64,000 bases of DNA, from positions 2,046,001-2,110,000 of the forward strand of contig JASBNA010000001.1 in assembly GCA_038087015.1 (NCBI GenBank). The letters are read 5' to 3'. Position numbers and translations under genes: made by a program. Positions 45,515-57,400 of the stretch are shown here, in pieces (within the stretch, counting starts at the first letter, position 1; the number at the start of each line of letters is the position of its first letter). The notes beneath the pieces are model-generated. The model saw only the letters and a program-made list of their open reading frames with translations. It did not search any database and was not told where the DNA came from. The stretch comes from Cerrena zonata (lineage: Eukaryota > Basidiomycota > Agaricomycetes > Polyporales > Cerrenaceae).

Positions 45515-48500
45515 TTATTCCGAGTCTGCCAAATCCTCATCATCAAGACACAAATCCCATGCTGGTAGTCCTTCGTCGTTATCCTGTATAGTATCATCAT
45601 CATCAATCTCATCTGCCTCTGTGAGTGAGGAGGGGTCAACCCTTCGAAAGATGAGGTCTTTCCGAATCATACATTTAAGTACTTGAAGTGCCTCCACAAC
45701 GTCACCTTTCAGTCGTGAGCGACGTTTGCTTATTGTGAGACCACCTTGAGAGAATGCACGCTCGCTTGAGACAGAGGAGGCCATGATTGAGAGGTAATCT
45801 CTCGCAATGGATGCCCATACTGGATAGCGACTAGCATTGAGCTGAATAACAGTTTAAGTTGTATTAGAGGCGTAACAATGAGGAGATATTGCTAACTTAC
45901 CCCCCACCATTGGATAACTGACATCTCATTAGAGAGGACATCCGTTGAGCTGAGATAGCTGTCGAAGCCAGCCTTCCATGGTTTTGATATGTTCTCTTGT
46001 ATATGAGGCATCTCCTCATCATCACTAGACTCATCGTCTGAGACCTGTCGTAGCAATCTAGTATTTTTGATAGACTTCCTTCTAGCAGTTGGAGGCGGTC
46101 CTGATTTCCCATAGAGCTCCTCGTAGCGTTTCTGGTACTGGAAATTGAATTAAATTAGTATTTTGAAGGTAAATCTGTGAGATTTCCTACTAGTAACACA
46201 ACACTTACAATAGATTCCATTAGTGTATGAGCCTCGTCTTGTAGCTCAGACGACCAATGCCGCCTAAAATGACCCCCTTTCTCTTCTGGGTGGAGGACTA
46301 GAATAAAATGTGAGATAGAAACACAAATAGAGGTCTGGGTTCTGGTACTTACAGATAGATATGACATATGCATCTGAATCTCCAGTCTTATCATAGTACT
46401 CTGCTATCTTGTCGATAGCAGCTTCTAGAGCAAACCTGAAGTGACTATATTCCTGCTTCTCAGCTCGTGATGACCAGACCTTGTGGAGTCGCTCAAGAGC
46501 AGGTATAGCGTGATGAAGGCATGGTTCACTCTCTGAGGAGAACGCCTGCTGTTCACGATCAGCATAGGATAAGAGACGAAGGAACTTCGAAACTCGATCC
46601 CATTCGGTGTCAGTTAGCTTGAGATCATCAAGCTTTCGGCGATCCGCAATGGTTCGAGCATCTCGTGCGATCTGATAAACAAAGACATCAACAAACTAAA
46701 AGATTCAATCAGCAACCGTTCATAATGAAGGTGGTGAAAGAAAGATGTACCTTTCTGTCGGCCTCTGCACGATGAAGCATTATGTAGGTTGAAGACCATC
46801 GGATTTCCATGTCCAGAATCATTTGTCGAGGATGCTTAACACCTGCGTGTGATTGAATCTCACGGTATGCTTCTTTACTCTTCGCAGATGATCTCTCCTG
46901 CATAGTAGAGTATTAGCTAATTCACCACTAATCAATAAGAGACATACCTTGACAGCAATAGCACGTATAAGCCCAACTTCATCACGTATTGGCTCAATGT
47001 CCGAGTTCCCAGGAGCAGTGGAAATAACAGATTCATGTTTCTCCGGCTCTGCTGGATCGAAATGTGGAGTTGTACTATATGTGTGCAACAATGCCTGAGT
47101 TGCGAGGTTAATAACATGTCCAAGACAGCTAGGGAGTAGTGGTGAGTGGTTATCTTGATGAAAAGCAACAGGATAAACATACTTGATACGTCCTGAAATG
47201 GGATTCCACACTTGATTGAACTTTACCTTCAATCGGTGTGCAAATTCACGTAGCATGGTGCCGTTATTACTTGCATTGTCACATGTGACCTTGAGAACCT
47301 GATTATAGAGTATAAATGAAGCTTGTTTCGTCTGGGAAAATAAATAGACTTACACGATCAGCAACCCCCAATCGATCAACGATCTTGAAGAGGGCTTGTC
47401 CAAGGCGTACTCCATTGTGAGCACTGTTCAACTGAACAAACCCGAAGATAGCACTCCGAAGCTCCAAACAAGAGGGAGCAACCTCTTCGGTCCAGTGCCC
47501 AGTGACGGTCAGAAAACCATCAACGCTACTTGATTGCCAGCCATCACTGGATCGTAACCCAAATTTTAGGCTTCATAAAAGTCAGGTAAAATCTTATAAA
47601 AATTCTCTTACAAAATATACTTTTGAGCATTATAAAATTGTCAGAAAATGCTAAATTGCAGCAGAATTTGATAAATCATAAAAACCTATATAAATTCAGA
47701 CTTTTGTATTCAATTTTTAGACTTTGAAAATGTTGAATTTTCATATATTTTTTATAAGAGAAAAATTTGCTATACAAAATTCAAAATTTTAATATACTTT
47801 TATTTCTCTAAAAATCATAATATAATTGTATATATGAAAATAAAGTTTTATAAATAGAGAGCCTAATGAGAAGATATAGACTACTATTGTTGGTAAATCA
47901 TAGTCTCTGTCAATTATACTATCTGATAGAGATATTGAAGTATGCAATATCACTGACCTTTCCAAACTAGCAGTTTAAATTTTATATTACTTTTGGAGAA
48001 TCAAAAGTGTATGAAAATTTTGAATTTTGTATAGTAAATTTTTCTCTAACAAAAAATGTATAAAAATTCAACATTTCTAAAGTCTAAAAATTGAATACAA
48101 AAGTCTGAATTTATATAGATTTTTATGATTTATCAAATTCTGCTGCAATTTAGCATTTTCTGACACTTTTATAGTGCTAAAAAGTATATTTTGTAAGAGA
48201 ATTTTTATAAAACTTTACCTGACTTTTATGAAGCCTAAAATTTGGGCTATGATCCAGTGCATCGCACGTCAAATTGATTTTGCACCTGACAGCATCGCTC
48301 TGATAGGAATACACGGAACAATAAATAAAAGGACACTATAGGGTAATAGCATGAGGAAACTCACATTCAGTTTACATTTCAATGCGCTCATCTGTTCAGA
48401 AAACATGCGCATAATTGTCTGCTGACAGATTTTGCGTGAAGGAATTTCGATGCCATCAGTTGCTGCCGCCGCCATTTCTATCATGTCTTTGAACTTAGGA

Positions 48501-49334
48501 TGTTCGAGTGCGCTGAGAGGCTAATAGCAGTATTACAGTCGAGTTAATAAATCGATAACAGAATACATGTGAAACGTACCTGATCGGTGGCAATAAGCCA
48601 CTCAACAGCGGCCTCCCGGAACCGTTGGGTAGAGTAACGAACCTTGCGCTCGGTCGGGGGAAGTGTTTGAAGATGAGAATGGAGAGTTTGCTGTTGCTCC
48701 ATTTCTTGTTTCTTCACCGCCGCTCGTTTCTTGACATCTTTGGGAAGCTTGGATGTGAAGTCATTCTCAATAGCCCATTTCCGATACAGACCCTGGTATT
48801 AAGGGATTATTAGATCGTTTAGAGTAAGATAAATTATAAGAGCTCACCATATGATGAGCCTCTAGATGCCGACGCAAAGTGGTAACGTCTGCTACAAGAT
48901 ATTGAGGTTCGTTCTTTGTTTTTCTATAAAAATATCAATATGTGACATGATAAAATGATTGGAAATGCTTACGGGCAGAGTCTACATGCTCTGTGATGCT
49001 TTTGACCCCCTGATGTCGAAATTTTGGACATACGAGGTCCGAAGAAATGGTCAACGTCGATGCTACGTCGATCTGCAGCAGGTAGAGCATCGACGTTGAT
49101 AGGTTGAACATTGACATCCTTTAGCAACCCTTCACCATCGACGGGATCTGGAGTGCGAACTCTCCGTTTTTTGTACACTATTGAAAGAATATCCCATGTG
49201 AGTCCGTCAAGCCTTTATCTTGATCTGTACTAGATAAACATACCACGCTTCACCAGCGCCTTCAGTCCCGAATTGACGCGATTCGCGGGGGGATGAAGTC
49301 GCCCGAATCGCCCATTTGGCGGCGGAATGAACAT
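45515..49334 (-). CDS. hAT-family transposase, split by an insertion
   Basis: The ATG at 49334 opens MFIPPPNGRFGRLHPPANRV; an intron joins GLKALVKR to VYKKRRVRTPDPVDG. A BED-type zinc finger follows (CRLC, then about 20 residues, HLEAHH). The catalytic region has the conserved CDGWQSS motif, then VDGFLTVTGHW; downstream come the helical insertion and, at the C terminus, the hAT dimerisation domain with SSVSSERAFSQGG and SKRRSRLKGDVVEAL, ending DLADSE before the stop at 45515. Several introns are present. A 715-bp inverted-repeat element (47545-48259) interrupts the codons of CDGW, so the gene is now inactive unless the insert is spliced out. Other parts remain open, indicating a recent hit. 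Confidence 0.85.
47545..48259. mobile_element. 715-bp CACTG...CAGTG inverted-repeat element inside the hAT gene
   Basis: Terminal sequences CACTGGATC(G/A)TA(A/G)CCC and its inverted copy lie at 47545 and 48259; arms of roughly 275 bp (47545-47820 and 47984-48259) are similar, with scattered differences. A CAT target duplication flanks it (47542-47544 and 48260-48262). Taking out the element and one CAT restores TGC GAT GGC TGG on the minus strand, the conserved Cys-Asp-Gly-Trp of hAT transposases. A 3-bp duplication and CACT(A/G) ends fit the CACTA/EnSpm group. The element is extremely A/T-rich and codes for nothing. Confidence 0.85.
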
Positions 49335-49560
49335 ACAGTGAAGGCGACGGAATCGCGCTCTTCACTGTATAATGAGCCTCACCAAGGCTCAAGCGCCCGT
49401 TCAGTGAGGAGGAGGGGGTAGGGGTGTAGTTCGCTGAGGATGTCGGACTTCGCTGAAGGTCTGACCTTCAGTGAAGTGCCGGTCTAACTGGAATGGCATA
49501 TTCCAGTGAGATCGGATGGATCGCTGAGGGTATAGACCTCACTGGAAGGAGTGGGGGGTT
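49335..49560. repeat. Cluster of hairpins in the hAT 5' leader
   Basis: At least four inverted repeats in 200 bp: ACAGTGAAG/CTTCACTGT (49335-49368), TGAGCC/GGCTCA (49373-49391), a 14-bp stem with one G-T pair (49447-49477, loop CTG) and CTGGAAT/ATTCCAG (49488-49506). A weaker fifth lies at 49521-49544. Stem sequences differ but many ends share CAGTGA. They sit immediately upstream of the hAT start codon and are followed by a G16 run at 49569-49584. Confidence 0.6.
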
Positions 49561-51026
49561 CGCTGGAAGGGGGGGGGGGGGGGGTTAACTGAGGGTGGGT
49601 CCATCGGTCGCGTTCGTCGAGGATGGGTCGCTGTACTAGTAAGAGTACAACTGTATGTCGATATGTAGGTAGTAAAATGGAGAGATTTTTGAAGAAAAAA
49701 TGAACGTACCGGAATCGTTTAGTGTTGTGAGGGAGTTTTGAGGTGAGATGTGTTGTGGGACATCGAGGAGAGGGTCAAGGATATGTTGAAAACGACGACT
49801 GATTGCGGTCGCTTGAGGATGGGAGTATGTGATAGGATAGTGGGGGGGAGGGGGAGGGGTTAGAAGAAACATATAGATGATCAACATGTTCGCACTCGCA
49901 ATCGAAAAACTCGCACCCATATGGAGTATACGTCTTGAGAAGTCACTCGAAATGTTAGAGAATACATTCCATAACTCAAGTTTAGATAGTCACAGGAGGG
50001 TAGATCGCAATCGCGATCTTTTGGCAAGACGAAATCGATCCCGATATCCACTCTTCCACTCGTCCAGCACCGCTCTTTGCCTCAACACAACTTCCAATAT
50101 ACTCTACGCCATTCCATTTCCACCCAAACGAAGAGCGCGAGCGATTTTGACGAGCCAATGTTGAGCGCGAGGGGTTTTGGGACCGTCGGACTGGGATCGA
50201 TGAGAAATGAGACACAGGAGAGTCAGGGGAGTACTTACAGACGGTGCAGCAGGTTCCAAATGTCCAGATAACGCAGGAGACAGTCCGCGAGGATATTTGG
50301 AGCGGTTCTGAAAGGTATGAGTACACGAAGAAGAATTTGAAGTGAACACACTCGCACCTGGGTAGTAACAGTCACAGCATTTGCTCGACCCATAGTAGGT
50401 GATTGAGATGTGTGGAGTGGTATGGTGCAAGAGCTTCTGGTGAGGAAAAGGTGTAGTATTGAAGCTAGGATGTGGGTTAAGTGGGAAGGCAAGGAGAGCT
50501 GAAGGAGGAACCCAAGTCCAACAAGGGTTCTCGCGATCGCGATCGCATCGAATGTCAATCCATATATGGCATACTAGGAATTAAGGGAGTATACAGAATG
50601 TTAGAGGCGACCACCAGAAATAAATAATAGATTTTGGTTGGAGATATGAATGGAGATACCCCATACATTGTGTACTTGTGTTGATGCGAGCGAATGCGAT
50701 AATATGTCCAAGGAAATTCTGCGGATTGTGCACATGTTCAAACCACAACGGCAATTGTATTGGATGACATACAATTGATACAGGATATGTGCGTGTCAGA
50801 CGAGAGATGCTAGTGAGACGGATCCTACTTTGCAGCGGGCCCCAAAATCGTGTGCATCAGGGTTTGCCAACGCCCCATAATAAAAACGAGCATGCGAAAT
50901 GTGTCTCGAGCACGGGCGAGACGTTGAGGTGTTGCGTATCGCACGGAGAGGTAGTTCTATAAAAGTGATACGTCACCAATTGGCATAAATATCGCACCTT
51001 TGGCAGTTAAGTATTTGTAAACTATA
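49561..51026. other. Mostly non-coding region left of the TA-flanked element
   Basis: Holds a G16 homopolymer (49569-49584), a purine/pyrimidine-rich stretch near 49840-49860, CGCGATCGCGATCG near 50527 and many short overlapping frames. Only the weak two-intron frame at 50104-50393 is listed separately. Transposon borders (hAT right end, KDZ left flank) may lie here but could not be located. Confidence 0.4.
50104..50393 (-). CDS. Possible three-exon small gene or gene fragment
   Basis: Weak call. The ATG at 50393 gives MGRANAVTVTTQ; two introns with good GTGCGA...TTTCAG and GTAAGT...CCCAG borders (50 and 48 nt) join it to RSKYPRGLSPALSGHLEPAA and SDGPKTPRAQHWLVKIARAL, ending GGNGMA with the stop at 50104. 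The product would be about 63 aa. No domain is recognised. It may be the remains of the 5' end of a mobile-element gene. Confidence 0.25.
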
Positions 51027-53817
51027 AGGCAGAATGCCCTAAAGTGTTTTACAAACTTTTAGGCATTCTGCCTTGCTTTTTCGATTTGTGTTATATAGGG
51101 CAGACTGCCTATATGCTTAGTCATCTCTACAGGGCCCAGTGTATTGCCTAATAGGGTATATAGGCCCTATTTGGGCGCTTTTTTTGCGAATTGGCAGGCT
51201 CACCTTTTTCTGCTTACAAATCTGGTTCCACAGCCACATGTATACTTACTAAATTGGGTAGGTGGCCCTGGGGTGGGTGGCTGTGGCTACTACTCACCTT
51301 CCGCTTACTATGGGCGCTTATGTCAGCACCCCCTATTGCCTATTTGGGAAAGTGGTTTGGGATAGGGTGGGGGATGGTGCAGGGGCCTATACCAAGCATT
51401 AGAACATGTACTAGGGAGTAAAAGAACGGCATTTTTACGCTGAATCCATATCCGAAACCCCCATGTCATTTAGATAAGAACTGGGGGAGTTATGACAGAA
51501 ATAGTAGGTATAAATCGATAAAAGGGGGGTTGTAATTGAAATAGGGTAGGAAGGAGCGGTCAGAATATTAAGCAGAGATAGTATGGTCCTCTACTATGTT
51601 GGGAAAGGATGTGTACAAGATCCCAGGTCGATTGGATAAGAACTGCATGTCCTGTATCTGGAATACCCCCAAAATGCGAAATTAGGGGGGTACCCTAGGC
51701 TATTGGTGGGGAACCAGCCATTCCCTTGACTATCAATGATAAGAAGTTCGGGATATAGTATGGGGAAGCTCATATTCCAGTCCGCTTGGCATAGTCATCA
51801 TGTATGGGTATGCTATGGTCGAAATATTTTATTTAGGTACTAGGAGGAGAACATCTATTGTATCTTCTGTTCTAATGGATAGAATGCTCTGTAATACTCA
51901 TGTGATGTTGGAATATACTATCTTAGGTGATACCCAACACCGCTTTGTGATAGAATTAATACTGAGTGATAGGGGGAGGAGGAGGAGGGATGGGATGGGA
52001 CAGTAATATGACATGTCAGAGCGTGTTTCTACGCGTCAGGATTGCTGCTTGACGTGTCAAATATGCAGGAAACAACATATACCAATTTGCTTAGTTATCA
52101 GACATGAAATGGTAGAGGGGGAGTGAAGGTACCCCTGGGGAGGGGGAGGAGGTGCAGGTATTTGTATCTCACCACTCCCTACACCAATGGGGCCCTACTT
52201 CTGTATATTGGGAGTTCTAATATATATGAAATGATATCTAGGATTACAGAGCTGCAAGTAAGGAGGTATCCCTATAACCCACCTCCCAATATACCCCTAT
52301 TACTGCATGCAAACCAGCATACACCCACCCAAAGACATATAGAGCAACATTCATGGAGAAAGAAGACTGCTTATGGAGGTTTTCAAGTATCCCTCACAGT
52401 TCTATCCAGCTGCCCTGGCCATAGGACATACTTTTTGTTAACACTAGGGTTAGTGTACCCTACATGCAAGTTTCACTCATATTGCAATTCTCTAAGACAC
52501 TCCTTCCTCTATACCATTGGTCAGGCTGGAAGTTCTATAATGGTGGCTGGGGATTCAGGAAGTACTTACTGTCCCTCATCCAGGCTATCCCCCCTCATGT
52601 TATTTGGTCTAGTAGTAAGACCTGTAGGTCCCAAAAGAGGTGCAATTTGGGGTATTTCTGAGTCAGGAGGAGAGGGGGGATGGGTCGCATTTTGGAGAGT
52701 CACCTCTATGTCTGAGAACAAATGGAGGGACCAAATTGGAGTACTCTCTAAGGGCTATAGGCACAAGAAACCCGCTCATTAATATCATAAGTATATCCCT
52801 GGCAATTGTGGACACGAAAATAGCTTTTTCGCCCATATTCCACAAAGTGGTTAAGCTATATAGGTCCAACCACTGGTATGTAGGGCTTGCGGAGCTACAT
52901 ACCTCTAGAAGGATACTACATCTATACTTGTACCAGACAGACTACCCATAGAGCCTTCCCTTCCAAAGTTATTTGAGTATATGTGGAGGTAATAGCCTAT
53001 TTTCGCATTTTTCACCCTATTAAAGAGGTATTAGTATGAGGGATGACTCTATGAGGATGTGGATTGGAATATGGGCTTCCCCATACTATATCTTGAACTT
53101 GCTATCATTGATAGTCAAGGGAATGGCTGGTTCCCCACCAATAGCCTAGGGTACCCCCCTAATTTCGCATTTTGGGGGTATTCCAAATACAGGACATGCA
53201 GTTCTTATCCAATCGACCTGGGATCTTGTACACATCCTTTCCCAACATAGTAGAGGACCATACTATCTCTGCTTAATATTCTGACCGCTCCTTCCTACCC
53301 TATTTCAATTACAACCCCCCTTTTATCGATTTATACCTACTATTTCTGTCATAACTCCCCCAGTTCTTATCTAAATGACATGGGGGTTTCGGATATGGAT
53401 TCAGCGTAAAAATGCCGTTCTTTTACTCCCTAGTACATGTTCTAATGCTTGGTATAGGCCCCTGCACCATCCCCCACCCTATCCCAAACCACTTTCCCAA
53501 ATAGGCAATAGGGGGTGCTGACATAAGCGCCCATAGTAAGCGGAAGGTGAGTAGTAGCCACAGCCACCCACCCCAGGGCCACCTACCCAATTTAGTAAGT
53601 ATACATGTGGCTGTGGAACCAGATTTGTAAGCAGAAAGAGGTGAGCCTGCCAATTCGCAAAAAAAGCGCCCAAATAGGGCCTATATACCCTATTAGGCAA
53701 TACACTGGGCCCTGTAGAGATGACTAAGCATATAGGCAGTCTGCCCTATATAACACAAATCGAAAAAGCAAGGCAGAATGCCTAAAAGTTTGTAAAACAC
53801 TTTAGGGCACTCTGCCT
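51027..53817. mobile_element. 2.8-kb TA-flanked element with 760-bp inverted repeats
   Basis: Arms 51027-51784 and 53061-53817 are inverted copies with few mismatches and one net indel. Both ends read TA|AGGCAGAATGCC-like, and each end folds on itself because AAGGCAGAATGCC is followed 25 bases later by GGCATTCTGCCTT; a further GGGCAGACTGCC palindrome follows. The interior (51785-53060) has no convincing gene: the 219-codon frame at 52123-52782 lacks any recognisable motif. The flanking TA fits a Tc1/mariner-like origin, but TA at a palindrome end is weak evidence. It sits directly against the third ORF of the KDZ element. Confidence 0.75.
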
Positions 53818-53819
53818 TA

Positions 53820-54377
53820 GGATTTTCAAAAAGTTTACAGCAAAGGCTGAATATCGAGCAAAATGCAGAAAAAGGCGCACCCCAACCTCAGCTTCGGAAA
53901 CATGCCACCACTTTGGACACTTGGTATAAGGAAGGTTTTCGTTGTATTCCCACCAAGGTGAAACGCCACCACGACGGCGTAGCTCCTGAAAGCTGCTGAT
54001 CGCATCAAGGTGAGGCTTCACAGAAGACGGGAGGCGATCCCAGTGTATGGAAAATTGAGCTCCTGGCTCGCTTCGCAGCCAGGAGTAGTCTTGTTCGAAG
54101 AACAGACCACCAGTACATCCGCCGAGCATGGCAGTCGCAATCGCCTGTTTCAAATTCAACTAAAAGGGGTAAATATGCATATTCACCAATTTCGAATGAA
54201 AAGACGAACAACTTCATGAAACAGCCCGATCAGCCAGCGTTGACGGGCAAGTGGTAAATCATGGTGGTCACGGGGGAAGGCATTTACCGCAGACGCAATA
54301 CGCCATTGGCAATACAGAAGATCTGCTCGGTGTGAAGTAGGGATACTCCCTTGAAAAAGATCATGTGGGATTGACAT
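53820..54377 (-). CDS. Third ORF of the KDZ region, unknown function, 3' end at an insertion
   Basis: From the ATG at 54377 the frame reads MSIPHDLFQGSIPTSHRADL and RQRWLIGLFHEVVRLFIRNW, then a stop; 27 nt later a second frame begins NLKQAIATAMLGGCTGGLFF, DYSWLRSEPGAQFSIHWDRL, to HFARYSAFAVNFLKIL at the border of the TA-flanked element. The two parts look like one protein joined by a short intron with a poor donor, or separated by a frameshift. Tryptophan-rich motifs (WWEYNENLPYTKCPKWWHV) are notable. No family is recognised. Same strand as, and 113 bp downstream of, the KDZ transposase, so it may be a passenger gene of that transposon. Confidence 0.45.
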
Positions 54378-54489
54378 GGTAGTGAAGATAATAAAGCAAT
54401 GGGACAATGACGTGGTCACTGTTAGCACATATCATTACATAACATAGCGCGGTGCAAATAGATACAAATACAACGGCAAAGATGGTGCT

Positions 54490-57400
54490 CTAGAGCTCCA
54501 GCTCGCCGATTGATTGAAGGGCATTTTTGGCATAAGTGGCGAACTTATACCAAGTATTCGCCTGCCGAAGGGCATGAGAAGCATGACCAGGACGAGTATC
54601 AGAAGCTCGCAACTTCCATGTCTCAGCTCGATTGCGGAAATAATTGTGAGTCCAGCTAAGCTCCGAACGCAAAAGAATCTTCTCCTCCGCCCATCGATCG
54701 CGACGACACTTCGCACGGAGCCAGTTTACACGATAAACTAAGGCGACTTTCAGTATGTGTAAGGAGCAAGATCTGAAATACGTACGCTCTGTAATCACCG
54801 GTGGGCTGTTGTCACTGCGGCCGATGTGCCATATCCAAGAAAGAAGATCCTTTCCCTGATGCGGAGCATTTGAATCGACGACTGCGGTACTGGCTTTGAG
54901 ATCCTCCTTAGTGAGGAGTTTAAATTGCTGGAGAGCGTCCGTCGCACCAAGAATAATCAACGCATGACGAGCGGTTGAGTAAACCTTGGCTGCGCGATCA
55001 ATGGGAATCTGAGCGAGATGAAGATCGCCGTAGCTTCGCAACCTTTTCACGTAATTGCTGGTTGGTGCATTGGGGCGTAGTTTCGTTCTGGCAACGAAAG
55101 ATTTCTTCGCGATCGCAACGCGGAGCGAGTCCAAGGCATCATTCGCCTGGCCTTCTCGCAGTTTCGCCTCGCATCTGGCGAGGCTTCGCAACCTTCCTTG
55201 ACACATATCAGCACCAAATGATGACGGAAGGGGAAGTGCAATCATCTCTGCATTGGCAGATACGGCATCATTGCTGGAATCAGAATGTGTAAACGACGTG
55301 ATAGGAGTGTCGTCCGCCAAATCGTCACCATCAAACCAACCGGATTCGATCGCCGACTGCGGTATATCACTGAGGACACCAAGGAATTGACGGCCTTCGC
55401 GAATGAAAGCATCAATTTTTGCTTACAAGCGGGTGCGCTTATCGACCAAGGATTTGTCCTGATCTTTTTTTGCTTTCTTTCCAAGCTTTGCTGCTAAACG
55501 TAAAATGCTAATCCTATAGAGATGCTGTCAGGTGCCGCAAAGAGATCGGAAGGGAGAATGCGTACTGCTCTTCCTCAAGGCGAATGCCCGCTGCGAGCCA
55601 GGAAGCGGAGCCGCGAGCAAGTCCAGTTTCCTCCTCAGTTTCTTCCAGCTCGGTCTGCATCTCTGCTTTCCCGTTAACTGGGGAGAACATTAAGAAATGA
55701 TGTGAAGTGAATTGGCGGTCGCACACGTACGTTTTGACTCCAGAACATCCATCTGATTCATGACAGTGACATCGCTGACTCGCAATCGCTGCAGTTCTGC
55801 TTCTAGCTCAGTGTACTCCTTTGTCTTCTCTTCGCCTACGGTAGCGCAAAGCTGTTGAAAGTAGTCCTCTGTCGCAAGGACCTGGACCTGACAAACCTTC
55901 CACTTGCGAAGTAATGCTTGAACTGTGTGGTGTGAATAAAGCGGAAACAATTTATGAAAGAGTCATACCCATGCCAGTGAGTTTCTTCCAATTTGAATCA
56001 GCCATGTGCCAATCTAGATATTCCTGACGATGGTTCCAAGTCATTGCCCGCGCGCTGCTAGCGGTATGGTTCAGAACGCTCCACAGGGTCTCAACGACCT
56101 CGCCATCCACCTGGCCGGCACCTTGGATAAATGTGGGCGCGAACTGGGTATAGCATTGCTTAATATGACCATGCACGTGAAATAGCCCGATACCTCGCTG
56201 GATTGTCATATTTCCCGGAAGAGACAAGTGGCCAGCAGAGTTGCGAACGCGATTGAGGAAGTTGATCCAGAATTGACACATGATATCGTACAACATGAGA
56301 ATGAGGAGGATAGCGGGGATATAGTTTATGGCATTGACAAATGCATAGTCCATATATCGGTGCCTGCGGAGTGGAAATAGGATCAGGATAGAGTAGCGAA
56401 ATCGAGAGACGAACCCTTCTCCTTTTTGGAAGTTCACAGCGGAATGAGGATAAAAGCAGCCATGGCGACCGCATGCAATGCAGCCTATGCCTGTCGCATC
56501 AAGATGAGCACGGCTAGCATTCTGGTTCTTCACAGCATCATGCTCATGGCAAGTCGATGCCTGCGGTTCAATGCAATTGAATAAATGTGAGATGGCTTCG
56601 CAATACTGGATAAATACCTGGACTTTAAGCGGGGGTGCTTCGCTGATATAACGCTCGAATGGTGCTTTCGTCACAAGATAGCCATGACCGTCAGACAACG
56701 CAACATCATCGTGAGGAGCCTTCATCTTCAAATGCTCCTGCTTGAAGTTTCCGTCAGCAAGGAGAGTGCGCATATACTTCTTTCTGTATACAAATTAGTA
56801 ATGAATCTGTAGTGCGATGATCATGCTGCTTGCCTGTCAGAATCCTTATCCCAGTCCTGTGGCAGGTTAACTCCTGGCTGCGGACAGGCGGCACAAAACA
56901 AGGCGAGCCCTCCACGTTCCGGGTCGGGAGCATTGCGGTAACCAAAGCCTGCCCATCGCCTGGCTTTCAGATTCCTCCATTCACGAGAGATACGCATCAG
57001 CTCGCGATAGCGATCCGGACAGTTCATAGGAAAGCAGTTGAATGTCAATCGTGATAACTTCCCGAAATATGCCTCTGCAGAACATTTAGTCTCCAGATTA
57101 GTCAGATTGTAATCATCAAGAAGTCGAAAAGTAAATGCGGTGTGTGGATCATCATGAGTCGCTCCGTACAAGCCCATCTTTATAAGATGATTGTGAAGAC
57201 TCATCCCGCGATTGCCATTGCACTCGCAATAATGAACAGGTAAATGGTGTATGCCAGTGATGTCACCCAAAGTCATCCACTGATTGCCGTTCATATCCTT
57301 ACCCTTAGGATATCTGGGTGGTCGAAGGGGCGTCGAACGGCGATCGGCATCTTCTGGTTCATCATCTGTGTCCGAGTCGCTCGCCATCGCAATGTCTGGA

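Noticed and set aside
52123..52782. 219-codon frame inside the TA-flanked element as a transposase
   Set aside because: No DDE-like motif, odd composition, no ATG at the first codon that I can confirm, and multiple overlapping frames in the same stretch.
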